Below are positions 33,935 to 45,559 of a DNA stretch of 64,000 nt, piece after piece. The first letter of the stretch is position 1. Each line of letters starts with the position of its first letter. This stretch comes from Ischnura elegans. Its lineage: Eukaryota; Arthropoda; Insecta; Odonata; Coenagrionidae. The translations under genes and the position numbers were made by a program. The notes below the pieces were generated by a model. The model did no database searches, had not been told where the DNA came from, and was given only the letters and a program-made list of their open reading frames with translations. The stretch lies in contig NC_060253.1 of NCBI RefSeq assembly GCF_921293095.1, positions 83,179,992 to 83,243,991 on the forward strand, in the 5' to 3' direction.

Positions 33935-34166
33935 AGACCTGGTGATACGGTCCTTTTACAAGTACGAGTTGATTTCTAAATGCGTGAACGCGAAAATGAA
34001 CGCCAAAAAGCATGTTGTAACCACCAAAATTGTACCAATGCATGAACAAAAGAGTAGGACATTATATAATTTGGTTCATTCATTCATTTAACGTTCAGGT
34101 ACACAGAAATCGTTCGTGCATTTAGACATTGACTCGTTCATGTTCATGTATCATGTAACCAGGCAT
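33935..34166. mobile_element. Degraded Harbinger-type MITE
   Basis: Ends AGACCTGGTGATACGG and CATGTAACCAGGCAT are diverged versions of the AGGCCTGGTTACACGG terminus. An internal TGTAACCACC block matches 8155-9785. The left flank is TTA, the right flank is no longer clear. Confidence 0.6.
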
Positions 34167-35027
34167 CTAGGATAGCAGTTCAATGAATGAAGGAAGTTGC
34201 CAATTTGTGAACAGATATAATAATAAATAATCTACGGTTTCGATAGATTTTATTTTAGTTAATATACCTATTTTTCTAGGAGAATGAGATAATCGAGAAA
34301 CCTTTAAGAAAACATTTGGAACTAGAAGTGATAATTTTCTCAGTAGGCTTGGTGCATACGTTACACTTGACTCCAAATGCACTTCAGTGTTCTCAATGAT
34401 GGGCATGTCAGCAGTGGATTGAAGAGAGAACTCTGCGTGGAAGAACTTATAATTACTAGGTCGTGTGCCCGTTAAGAGAAGGGTTATATAAATAATAAAA
34501 AAAGAAAGCACTTGAAAGACGAGCCAATGGTTCTGATATTACCGTAATGAAGTTTCACTTACCCACTAGTCCACGCTACACTGCGTAATTTCTAACAAGC
34601 CCTTAACGGCGAAGATATTTTCTCCGTAGATGATACGAAAATGCGAGCACTTCGGCGACTTATGTAGCGATAATCGCTCTCGTGGCAGCGGTGTTAATTA
34701 AGCTAGAAGAACTGCAACATAGTTCCGATTTTGGAATGAGGATAAAAACGTTAAAAACAGCAGAAATTAAATGCCTCCTTTTTGAGCATAGAAAAATATT
34801 TCTGGCTTTATATATTTTATACAAATTTATTGTTACCTGCTACCGAGTTGAAATTTCCGATGCGTATTAGTTCGACTCAGGGAGAAAATTAAGGTCTACA
34901 TTCCATTTTACTTAGAAGACCCCCAAGCTACAATATTTTTAGCCTAATCTAAGGATTCGAATTAGAGATTTCTAAGAATTCAAGAGATTTCAAGGAAGGA
35001 TAATCTAAGGGTTCGAATTAGAGATGC
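34167..35027. other. Non-coding stretch, nothing recognised
   Basis: No gene supported. GATTCGAATTAGAGAT-type blocks are duplicated near 34950 and 35010. Confidence 0.3.
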
Positions 35028-35110
35028 GAACTTCATCCGTTGGAGTATTTAACTTTGCACCCGTACGCGTGACTGCGTACAAAGTCACTTGTTCCTGCAG
35101 TGCTTAGAGA
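35028..35110 (+). repeat. Dispersed repeat fragment matching 45474-45555
   Basis: GAACTTCATCCGTTGG, ATTTAACTTTGCACCCGT and TTGTTCCTGCAGTGCTT occur in the same order at both sites. Confidence 0.8.
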
Positions 35111-35335
35111 TTTCTTCTTTATCTTTTTTTCGATTTATCTGAGTTGAGACATTCTGTCACATTTTTCACAGTCTCCTTGTTCAAGAAATAAACTTGACTA
35201 TTCAACTGATAATTTACTCAATCGGCAAAAGCGTAGCATCCTAGCAATCGATTCTATGTACGATTATAATGTGAAGTTGATGGTGGGGCGAATTAACTGT
35301 GTGGAAGTTGTGCATGATAAAATCAAATAAAGGCT

Positions 35336-35447
35336 CTTTGTACTTTCCATGCTTATTTTAATATTCTGCGACCGGTTTCGACGTGTTCTACGTCATTCTC
35401 AATTGCAACTGATTGCAGAATATTAAAATAAGCGTGGAAAGAACAAG
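35336..35447. repeat. Fold-back element with CGACCGGTTTC
   Basis: Arms of about 33 bp (35336-35369 and 35415-35447, GCTTATTTTAATATTCTGC) enclose CGACCGGTTTCGACG and a GACGT/ACGTC stem. Confidence 0.75.
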
Positions 35448-35964
35448 GTGACTTTATATTATTTTAGCGATTATATTGTCTTGGAAAATAACATTTTTTG
35501 CCTCAAAATCTCTCTCAAATTTCAGCAACGACGTAAAGAGGCTTTTAATAAATTTGATCAATTCTACCCTAATCAGCGGTGGCAAGTATAACGGATTTAT
35601 TGAACATTAATGAAGCAAATATATATTAAAGTGATAATACTTGCTTGTTAATACAATCAGATAATATGCTGCCTGCCACTTCAATAGAGCTCTCACTGCA
35701 CGCGTCCTTTTTCGGAGAACGGAAACCATGATATTGATAAATCTTGATTTGTTTCATCAAAGTTCCTGCGAAGGCAGTAACATTTTTTTGAGGTGCGAAA
35801 TTCCTACATATGCCAGCCATAACATATTTACTTACCAATGGATCAACTGAAGTCCATACACGTTATTAGAATGAAAATGGCACAATAGTCTGCTCAGACG
35901 TCTTTGTAAAAGTGTTTATTTTTAAATATATGAAGGCATTGGCGAGGAAAATAGAAAAAGACTG
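35448..35964. other. Non-coding stretch, nothing recognised
   Basis: No gene supported. Only one short minus-strand frame without domains. Confidence 0.3.
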
Positions 35965-36525
35965 AATAAAATGAATGTATCAGGTAGAGAAGGTCGTGAG
36001 AGAGAAGAAATTCTTGGAAATGTATAGATTATCTGACCGGAAAATTGAGTGGAAAGCTGCATAAAACAAATATTAGGATTGCGGATTACGATTGGATTCG
36101 ATGCATTTTACACCCGAAGATAAGGCGAACTTTATTGAAGCCGGTCGTGTGATTAAAGCATCTTCAGAAAATTGCCAGTAGCTTCTAAATTATTTATATG
36201 ACTAGAGACAAGATTGTTGTACTCTATGTGGATTATAAAAATGTAAAAGAAAGACAATAAAATTAATTAATCGCGTAAATAAAGTGTCTTTTTAAAATTG
36301 CTTGTAGCTTTTTAACTATTTATATGACTTGGGACAAAATTGTTGTATACTGTGTGGATTACAAAAATGTGAAAGAAAGAGTTAGAATAAAATGAATGTA
36401 GCAGGCAAAGAAGGTCGTGAGAGAGAAGAAATTTATAGAAATGAAAAGGTTATCTGACCGGAAAATTGAGTGGAGAGCCACGTCAAACAAATATTAGGGT
36501 TGTGGATCATTGATGATGATGATGA
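35965..36525 (+). mobile_element. Two adjacent LINE 3'-end fragments
   Basis: Blocks at 35965-36082 and 36388-36508 are homologous (AAGGTCGTGAGAGAGAAGAA, then ATCTGACCGGAAAATTGAGT). They resemble the 3' part of the LINE fragment at 53806-54209. The second ends in a (GAT)n run near 36510-36525, as the other does. Between them, 36180-36256 and 36303-36383 are also duplicated. Confidence 0.6.
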
Positions 36526-36672
36526 TATAAATTTAATTGCCTCCATTCTTCGTACCTGTGTTTGGAGGAGGAGGACAACAGCTGAGGTCATTTGCGGCTT
36601 GAGGGAAGGAATGGTATTTGTACCCGAATGACACGGTATTTTGTGTGGACTGACAGCAATGGTCATTTGCGC

Positions 36673-36971
36673 CAGTGGCGCAGGGAGGGGGAGTTTTTGG
36701 GGAATAAACCCCCCACCCCAGAGCTCAGAGAAAATTTAAAGATTAATCCATGTTACTTATGGGATCAGGATCGCTTATGGAATAGTGATAGGGTCAATCA
36801 AATATTCCTAAGAAAGCCGTAAAACTCACCATTTTGAACCATTATTCATAAAATTTTTCTGGAGGAGGGCCCCCGCACTCCTGCTTACCCTGGTGGGTAT
36901 GCAGTACCCCCACACCCGTCAGTATTAGTTGCGCCTAACCCCCCCTAGCCTTATTCTTAGCTGCGCCCCTG
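36673..36971. mobile_element. hAT-type MITE, 299 bp, perfect target duplication
   Basis: CAGTGGCGCAGGGAGG...AGCTGCGCCCCTG is flanked by ATTTGCGC on both sides (36665-36672 and 36972-36979). Members at 38466 and 50654. Confidence 0.9.
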
Positions 36972-37129
36972 ATTTGCGCCATGTGGGAAGGAAAGTAAGG
37001 GAAGAGATACTCGGCGTCGGAATTAGCGTGCTATTAACGGAATGCGCCATGGGGACCACTGCTAGCGTCCCGTCCGGCAGACGCAACTATGTACGTTAGG
37101 TTCCCTCCACACTGCACTCTGGCAGGAAT

Positions 37130-37230
37130 CGTTTAATCTTTGAAATATCTATCCGTCATTGACACGGTTCGAACCCGGACCGACGGGGTGGGAAGCTGAC
37201 GTACTAGCCACCGCGCCAACCCTCTTGTGT
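37130..37230 (-). repeat. tRNA-derived SINE head
   Basis: On the minus strand GGCGCGGTGGCTAGTACG (A box region) precedes CCGGGTTCGAACCGTG (B box). Confidence 0.55.
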
Positions 37231-38465
37231 CCGTGTTTAGATTGTTGGCTCTAAGTCTGTCATCTATGAAAGAAAGACTTCCATTAGCTATGCATGAATC
37301 ATGAAGTTCCTGATGAAGATAGTGGAGTCACGATTGATCCTTTTTTAATCGACCGCAGTCTAGAGGAAAAGGGGACAGTGTGTATGTGGTACGGCACTCC
37401 GGAATTGGGACGGGGTCTCCTTCCGGTGTCTCGCCAAGTTGTAAGGGCACATGTGCGTGAGCAGCCCCTTCCTAAAACTTAACCCTTCTCTCACCCCCTA
37501 TTGCTCTAATGGAGGGGAGGAAATACGTCACAGCTGCACGCACCGGAGATGACGACATCAACACCACCAGACGCCTCATTAACACGATGCGTGGGAACAT
37601 ATCTTCTGTATTATTTCTACTGTATAGATACCTTTTTTCTCAACTTATACGCAACCAAACTCTACAAATGAGGTACCAAAATGCACAGAATTTGTCAGAG
37701 AACATGTGACGGCATATCTTACTTCCTAAATATTGCTATTGTTTCCTAAAATTGGGTTTAAATTAAATAAATATAAAAAAATATAAAAAAATAAAATATG
37801 AAACCAAAAACCGGTAAATATTCCTGACGTTAACGGCGCACAAACTGATACATTTGTTCATTTGCAACAATATCTCGCATTCTTTAAATAACTTTTATCA
37901 AAATGCGGCTGATTCCACATTAAAGTCTCCTGTTGATACGTAAGTATGAGTCACCATGTGCGTTTAACAGAGGATAGTGTAGTTACTTAAAATGTTGCGT
38001 TTAAAGAGGTCCTCTGACCTCAATTTGTGCATGAAAATTCCAATTAAATTTGTACATAAGACCCTGCCTTTTTTTCTACATTTTAAAATTATAAACGCGC
38101 CTATCTCTCTGTGGACCTGCATTGAAAAGAGCGGGGGAAGCCCTCTGGGAGCGGGCGCAGCACGCTCGTAATCCTTAATACGAATTGGAGAGCGCTTATG
38201 CTTACGGTGCTGCAGCGATCCATTTACATCTTTATACTTTGATGAAAAGAAGATTCGTCTACATATACATACTTTAGAAGTACGAAAAAAATGGCTAATA
38301 CTTTGCTGGTTCCACATACGGACTATTGTTCCCTTGATTTTTCCGACTTAACTGGTTAATTATATCAGAAGTTAAACATTGTGAAATTCTGTGGTTAGAG
38401 TCAAGTAACGACCGTCATAGGTCACATGACTGTATAAGCACTCATTCGCCATGGGCTGGGAGGTG
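37231..38465. other. Non-coding stretch, nothing recognised
   Basis: Several 60-117-codon frames lie on opposite strands with no domain. None is convincing. Confidence 0.3.
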
Positions 38466-38768
38466 CAGTGGCGCAGCGAGGGGGGGAGGTTTGGGGGATA
38501 AACCCCCTCCCCCAGAGCTCAGAGAAATTTTTAACATTTATCCATTTTACTTAATTGGATTGATATTGCTAATAGAATAGTGCAAGGATTAATAAAATAT
38601 CCCTCAAAAAGCCGTAAAACTCACCATTTTGGACCATTTATCTTAAAATTCCGCTATTTATTAATCTCGTACCTACCACTTATCCTGGTGGGTATTGCAT
38701 ACACCCTCACACCTCGGTATTAGTTGCACCTAAACCTCCCCCAGCCTTAATTCCTAGCTGCGTCCCTG
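38466..38768. mobile_element. hAT-type MITE, 303 bp, perfect target duplication
   Basis: CAGTGGCGCAGCGAGG...GCGTCCCTG is flanked by GGGAGGTG (38458-38465 and 38769-38776). Same family and orientation as 36673-36971. Confidence 0.9.
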
Positions 38769-38776
38769 GGGAGGTG

Positions 38777-40050
38777 ACTTAAGAAATCTTTAGCACGGAA
38801 AAATGTTAATTAATCATTTCAGTCGGACCGGGAAATATAGTGAGGTTCTTATATGATGTTTTCCGTGTCGCTCTTAAACATATCTATTCTCAGTTGCTCA
38901 AGCAGTCTAAGCTTAGCGCGTAGGTTCCTAGTCCCTAGCGGCCTTAAACCTAATTCGTGTTGCATCCGTGCTTTCTATACGCCCGTTGCACTTTTTGACG
39001 ATTCACCCCGAAGCCTGGTTTATAGAAACAATAGCGATAAATTAACTTTAAGGAGAACTTATCGTGTGATTCCAGTGCCTATACGTGAATAACGATGTTC
39101 ATAGAAAAAAATAGCGCGGAACCAGTTGAAATTATTTTTTTAAATGTCATGGTGTTCGATAAATGAATTAACTGTAAGTTCGAATTAACTGAAAAATTAA
39201 GCCGAAACTGGACCACGCAGTGTAGCAATCATTTTTTCTCGCGCGCTTTTCATTCGTGTTTCATAGCTCTATCCGTAGATTGTATAAGAGGACTTCTGAA
39301 AATGAAATATAATCCATCTTTTCGTCATCATAGGTTTTGCCTATAGAAGAACAGAAAAGGAAATGACTTTTCAAATGTCTGTGTCTGGAGCAGAATAATT
39401 ATTTTTCTTACTCGTATATAAATAAGCTTACGCAAAATTTCGTGCTGACATCTTAATATACGTGCCATATAAATTAATTTTTTGAAGTATTGCTAAGATA
39501 GGTTTATATCCTGGATCTTGGATATCATGATGGCTGTCCTCCATCCACATATTGAATTTCCCTCTTCTATTCAAAGTGATGCCTATTCTCATTCATTCTA
39601 CCCATAAATCATACTCTCTTTCTCGCCCTTACCCTCCTAGCTAACATTCTGCGCTGCGCTTTTAACGCAGACCGGGTGAAATAAATGGAATCGTGTATAG
39701 GAGAAATTCTGAAGTACACGTTAAGAAGCATCTAAGTTTTCCTGGATATCAGACAATTACTTATACCATTTATTTTTTATCAGAGCGCGACCCGGTATTC
39801 AATGAATTATCATCATCTTGAGGCGCTAATTATGATTTGTTTATCTTATTGTTACATAGTTACTTGATGAATTTTAAAACGGACGCCAGAATAGGGGAAA
39901 AGGATGGGTAGAGATATTCATTTATAAGAGTACTGTCCTGACTTAAATTTAGTGAATTTCGAGAAGCATCTATAGTGTAAGTGATGGTTCGATTGATGTT
40001 TGAAGGAAGGAATTTCTCGGATGCGTCTCTTCGAAGTATGAGGAGGTATA
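38777..40050. other. Non-coding stretch, nothing recognised
   Basis: AT-rich, no supported gene or element end. Confidence 0.3.
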
Positions 40051-40095
40051 GATGAGCGCAGCCTCGATTTTTATTAAAAATCGAGGCTGCTCATC
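40051..40095. repeat. Hairpin, 20-bp stem
   Basis: GATGAGC and AGCCTCGATTTTTA pair with the mirrored sequence, interrupted by a two-base mismatch near the base of the stem. Confidence 0.85.
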
Positions 40096-40219
40096 ATCGT
40101 CTCCTTATGAGCAAGAGAAATCAGAATAAAGGAAAGAGGGGAAGTGCATTGTTCCTTCATTGTCTTCATCCACGCTGAACGTCGAGGGGTGAGTTTGAGA
40201 GCTTGCGTCGGAGACTTTA

Positions 40220-40235
40220 CCCCCCCCCCCCCCCA
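40220..40235 (+). repeat. Poly(C) run
   Basis: Sixteen consecutive C residues, on the complementary strand a G-run. Confidence 0.9.
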
Positions 40236-40795
40236 CCCTAATATCATACCGCTGCAGTCACGTCGTGTCTCGGTGCACGATAATGCACGTTCACACATCC
40301 TCCCTAGATGTGCGTGGCACTCCGCCCATGGACGACCTAAAGTTGTTGCATCCGGAAGGGGAGTTCCCCGACTTTCCGTAGTGCCTGGGGGATACTCAAT
40401 AGTGTTTCCCAAACCACGTTTATGATTACTCTTTTCGTATTTTCCTAGACATTTCTGGTGATCCTCTATGATCCATCACTGTATTCATGATCTTATAGGT
40501 CGCTTAACTTCCAATGTAACCCATACCAGTCATCCATTTGCGCTCCAGGTACGAAAAAACGATAAATTGAGAGATATTCTCCCGAAAAAATTATAATTGG
40601 AATTTTTTTACGAATGATTGAGCGCTGATATTAGTAAAGGAATGATGGAACTTTGTAGGAGCTAAAATAAACGCATGCATAAAACTAGGTAAAGAAAGGC
40701 TGAGGTATTTTTTTCGTTCACTGTACTCCTAAAGACAATATAGAGTGTTGTTTCAGACTTAATGACGTGATATTCAATCATATATCAATGAATTA

Positions 40796-40938
40796 AAAGT
40801 CAATGGCAATTTTCCACGAATTTGTACTGCAAGTTCACGACCGGTTTCAACGCATTCAACTGAAGATAAGACAAAATTTATTGAAGCCGGTTGTGTAATG
40901 AAAGTATTTTTTTAGAAAATTGCCAGTAACTTTCAAAT
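40796..40938. repeat. Fold-back element with CGACCGGTTTC
   Basis: Arms share GGCAATTTTC / GAAAATTGCC and ACGACCGGTTTCAA / TTGAAGCCGGTTGT. The right half also matches 36110-36200. Confidence 0.7.
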
Positions 40939-42247
40939 TACTAATATTGCGAAGGGCAAATAGGTAGAAGCATATCGCTCTTGTTCCATGGGACACCGGG
41001 TAGAGTAAAGCGGGCTGCTTCCTCTCGGGGGCATCATCAGATGAACCTTGTAATTATGAATAAACAACCAACCCAAAATGTCCTAATGATATTTCCATAT
41101 CAATAAGCTTGTTCTTGGTTGTTTTGTAAATAATCGTCTTGTATTTTGATATACGATTTTTAATGGGCTTAATTCATTTAGGTAACTATACCGATGATTA
41201 GAGATGTCTTGAAAAAAGCGTAAGCTTATGTCCTTAAAGTATATTCTCCTGAGAGAAATCAGAACCAAAATGAAAAAGTTATGATTAAATTATCGGTTAG
41301 AATTAGCATAAGGGAAGTCCGGTAGAGATGCCCCACCTAAGGAAATGTCTTCATATCTATGACTGAGGTAGTAGTAAGAATGTAGGACTTCACGATATAA
41401 TACAACATTTATTGATTATTAACAATATACCAGCAAATTTTGATTAAAAAATATTAACCCCAAAATATTTAAACTTTTCCATAAATATGCATTTTTCCAT
41501 ATCTCAAAACTGTCCGGGTGAGACGCCCCACCTCCTCGGGAGAGATGCCCCATGCAGCTCTAGCTGAATGCAATCAGAATTAAACCTGTTTTATAATAAC
41601 ACATTCAAATTAACGTAAACTTATGGTAGTAATGTAACATTTAAACACATTTTGAATCAACGTTTGTAAAAGTATTGTTCAGAATTGCATGATTCCAGTG
41701 AAAATATTCTTTAAATATTGCACTGAAACTCGTATGAACTAATGAACGACAACAAAAGAAATAATATTTTACAGGAGCTTCTTACCTAATTTACAATTGT
41801 TTAAACATTGCTCGTCTTTTTTCCTCGATCAGTTTGGTTCCACGCTTGTTTGCAGAGATTTCCGTAAATTGTGCATGATTCGTGCAGCCAATAATCGCAA
41901 TCGAACATTTGATCAAGTTTACTGTTAATTTTGTGGTAAAATAGTTATCCTCACATTCCAAAAATCTGTCCTGGTCATCGTCAATGATCAGTTTTTCCTT
42001 ATTCTTTTCCGAATTTGCTATTTTGGAAACGTTTTATTTTTTACTCCTCGTACTTATCTTTCCTTATTTTACATATTCGCCGAACGTCAGTACTTTCGCT
42101 GTATGTTTCAATTTTCTCGAATTTATTTCGAAGGTGGGAATGGTGATATTTGATTCAACGATTTTTTAGGTGCCATTTTTGAATTCTGATGATCTTTTGA
42201 CGACTTAAAAGTTGCTTAAAGGCCTCTCTGGATTGTTTTCTCTGGAG

Positions 42248-42285
42248 CCTAGTTCAATGCCTGGTGTTCCAGGCATTGAACTAGG
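42248..42285. repeat. Perfect 17-bp stem hairpin, TGTT loop
   Basis: CCTAGTTCAATGCCTGG, four-base loop, exact complement. Confidence 0.9.
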
Positions 42286-43554
42286 GTCATGTACTCCGGA
42301 CAGTCGCTAAGAGCTTTGGGTTTCTATCGCTATTATTCCATAACTTATGTTGAATAATGTTAAGGTATTGTTGATGGGTCCATAGGAAATATGTCAATCT
42401 CCCTGAAACCAGAACTTGGTGGGAGTCCATTCAGACTCTGTAAATTCCTTTTCCGGCCTTTGAAAATTAATGCCGGAGGAAGAACTTGGTCTTCAGCGTT
42501 GCAGCACGAAATCACAGTGCTGTTTTTTCTCTCTCCGTAGATGTCAGAATCTGAACATCTTTAGCACCTTTTTGTGGATAAAATCTTCCCTAGGACGTTA
42601 TTTAGCCGACAACCACACTCGTTCATTTTGTAGACTTCGGCCGGCCTGGTAACGAAATCATTCTCCTGAAATAATTCTGAGAGTACTTTAGAAAAGTGAC
42701 TTACGCTTTCTCTATTCATGCCTTCAATTCTACCAGCTGACAACCCTTAAGACTGCCTAGCACTAATTTTTCTTAAAAATGAATTAAGCCAGTCATAACC
42801 CGACACCTTCAGTTCTGCATTGAAGGACTCGTTTTTCAGCAAACTGATAGGCTATTGATATCCTAGTGTCTCAATCAGGAGCAAACCCAGATTTTTCCAG
42901 GCGTTGATTATGACTGACAAGTCGCTTTTCCTGCTGCATGCCAAATGGACCCAAAGAAATTTTTGCTTGCATTACCCTCTTCCTGCATCGGTGAAGAGTC
43001 CAAGAGGGGACTAGAAGTACCTCGCAGCCTCACTTATTCCGCTATCACCTGCTCTCAGTCTCATGAAAGGTTGTTTAAATTGCTCTTCGGCATGATCTAA
43101 AGTGAAATTTTTTTAAACAATCGATTGAACCACTCAAGTGAATGGTGAGCGATGATTGACATCACCTAAACGAACGACTTAGTCAGTCACTAATGGAGAT
43201 GGGATTTATATATTACGCTGGTCAGGAGGAGGCAGTGCTGAGAAGAGAGATGTGCCTGCTGCAACAAGTGATTTCCTTTAGAAGATGATGATGAATCTGT
43301 TGCGAATGGTTCTATCATTATTTATTTTGTAGCCTAGGTGGCCTTTCTGATTTTTTTATGCTTTAAGCAATAAGTCATGGGCTAAGATTGTAAGGGGTAT
43401 AGCATAAAAAGCTCTAATAAACTGATTCGATAATATTGGAGATAGTCTCCATACCCATCTCCACAAATTAGACTGTATCAAAGTAATTAAAAAATTAGGA
43501 GCCACTTTTCATTTTTGCACTCTTCCATTGACGTACTTACTAATTACTTCTAAC

Positions 43555-43743
43555 CAGTGGCGGATCCAGGATAAGGACAAGGGGAGCTAAGTGTGGTTAA
43601 AAATTCTAGCAGTAGTGGGGGTCGGAAAATTACCATTCTATCTAGTGTAAATTGGATACCCAAGGGGGGGGGGGCATGGCCCCCCCCACATATTTATTAC
43701 AGTCATCCCCCCCCCGCAGATTCCCCCGATACATCAGCCACTG
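43555..43743. mobile_element. hAT-type MITE, 189 bp
   Basis: The start is CAGTGGCGGATCCAGG and the end is CAGCCACTG. Flanking 8-mers CTTCTAAC and CTTCTATC differ at one base. Shares TAAATTGGATACCCAAGG with the copy at 55380-55524. Confidence 0.75.
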
Positions 43744-44230
43744 CTTCTATCGTATTGGTTATAATTGCTTGAAAACAATACAGGTAGGGCATCTATACCT
43801 TAAGGTAGCACTGGGGCATCTCTCCCGAGGAGAGGTGGGGCGTCTCTCCTTTCAGTACGGGAGAGTTGCCCTTACAGCCAGCGGGCCAACACATGGTCTA
43901 AGATGACTTGTCACTGCTTTTGGACATTTGATAAACATGCTGCTACAAGTTTTCACCCCTTAATTCAAAGTATTCAAACATTTTAACTGATGCCGACCAT
44001 AACCATTATGCTCTACCTTATAAGAGAGCGGAAAATTCGGAGTCTCACTTGAAATGATGTTCTAAAGTAGCGTAAAAAATAACGAATCTCCGCGAAACTT
44101 TTGAGGCTTGATATTAGCTGTCAAACTAATTAACGGACACCACCAGCAGAGCAATCTGATGTTTATTTTTAAAACTACCACAATCGGGGCATCTCTCCCG
44201 GTGGGGCATCTCACCCGGACTTACCTTATG

Positions 44231-45371
44231 TGTCATCAATTATCATTGTCGTGATAACTAAGATTTGAAGTGATATTTTACGTAAAGACGATGCTCTTTT
44301 AACTTTTAATTATGTGGCGACATGAATATAAATTTCTGTGTTAGAATCGTGAGTTTTTTACTTGAATTGTCTGCTGTAGTATGGTGACGAAAAAACACAG
44401 AGAAAATTAGGAAATAATAGGACCCAGTTGTAATGTGTACTAATATCTTGGTGAATCTTTAAATCAATAATAACAGCAACATTTATTGCGTATTTTATTC
44501 CATTACTAACTCAGTTTATTTTCTTCTATAATTCATTACATTAAAATTATTAAAAATAGCATTATATGCCTTCATATTCAAAATATGTACGTAATTGTAT
44601 GAGGCAATGCTGAGACATCTTAAAATTGTTTCAAAAAGATAACGAGTGAAATTATTGAACCAAATTAATTTAAGGAATGAATAAATTTCCTAATTTTTTA
44701 TTGAAAATTATAAAGGTTGATGAAGTGCGATTGGTCAAGAGGGAATGATGTGTCCCCTTAATCCAGCAATTACCTTTCTTCGGATGACGTTCGTGTTTTG
44801 GCCGCGCGGCGCCGCTCTCGCGACAGGGGTGACTTCTACCGCGGTTCCGAGTACTACTAACACCATCCTCCCCGTGTTTTCTCGAGGCTGCGTGTGAGGG
44901 CGGGCGAGTGTGCCCACACTATATTTAGCGCCTCTCTATTTCCGGCCAAGTCAGTAGGGTGTCCATCCCTACTCGCCCCCTGGCTTGTTTTTTATCCCCA
45001 TCCCACCTCCCTCTTGAAGCCCTCTTCATCGCCGACCACTTGAAGTCATTCCGCGATGAAGATTTCTCCCTCGTTCATCCGTCTGTCCTCTCCAGAGCCA
45101 CACGTCATTAAAACTCTCCATTAAAAATAAGACACCATTTGGTTATGTCTTCATCCGATGAATTAAGTCAGTGTTGGCTTTTATGTGGTGAAAATGACAA
45201 TGTTTTTCAAGTAACGGTTACTAAAACGCATTAAAACGTAAAAATTCTATGCCAGTTTTCATGTATCAACTTCATTAAGGTTTGAACTCCTTTAAATACC
45301 CTTTCCTACCCGAAGAGATTGTAATTAAATACCCCGTCCTAAGAAATTTTAGCATAGCATCTAGGAATACT
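44231..45371. other. Non-coding stretch with a GC-rich patch
   Basis: 44795-45000 is GC-rich (GGCCGCGCGGCGCCGC) and followed by CTATATTTAGC, a weak promoter-like context. No adjacent coding exon was found. Confidence 0.3.
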
Positions 45372-45490
45372 CCAGCGGATAAAGTTCGCCATGAAAAAAT
45401 ATTTCAAATAGCCGGGATCGGCAATCGGGAGATCCGGGTTCGAATCCCGGCTAAGTCAAATATTTATTCATGGCGAACTTCATCCGTTGG
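45372..45490. repeat. Fold-back element with a tRNA-like B box in its loop
   Basis: Arms of about 46 bp (45372-45417 and 45446-45490, sharing AAATATTT, GTTCGCCATG and TAGCCGGGA with their complements) enclose GGGTTCGAATCC, a perfect polymerase III B-box consensus. The right flank to 45555 is the same repeat as 35028-35110. Confidence 0.7.
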
Positions 45491-45559
45491 TGTATTTAAC
45501 TTTGCACCCGTGCGCGTGACTGCGTTCAAGTCGCTTGTTCCTGCAGTGCTTGGTATCTA

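Larger units (their letters stand above)
41307..44230. mobile_element. 2.9-kb inverted-repeat element with GGGGCATCTC motifs
   Basis: The left end CATAAGGGAAGTCCGG and the right end CCGGACTTACCTTATG are inverted. The subterminal regions repeat GAGATGCCCC or its complement at 41325, 41543, 43813, 44186 and 44203, with GACGCCCC variants at 41521 and 43837. No transposase ORF is present, and a hairpin and a hAT MITE lie inside. The target duplication was not resolved. Confidence 0.65.

Noticed and set aside
40074..40425. Opposing ORFs of about 100 codons
   Set aside because: They include a poly(C) tract and read on both strands without domains.
45413..45465. Functional tRNA gene
   Set aside because: The B box is perfect but the surrounding pairing belongs to a long hairpin, and no A box or normal acceptor stem is present.
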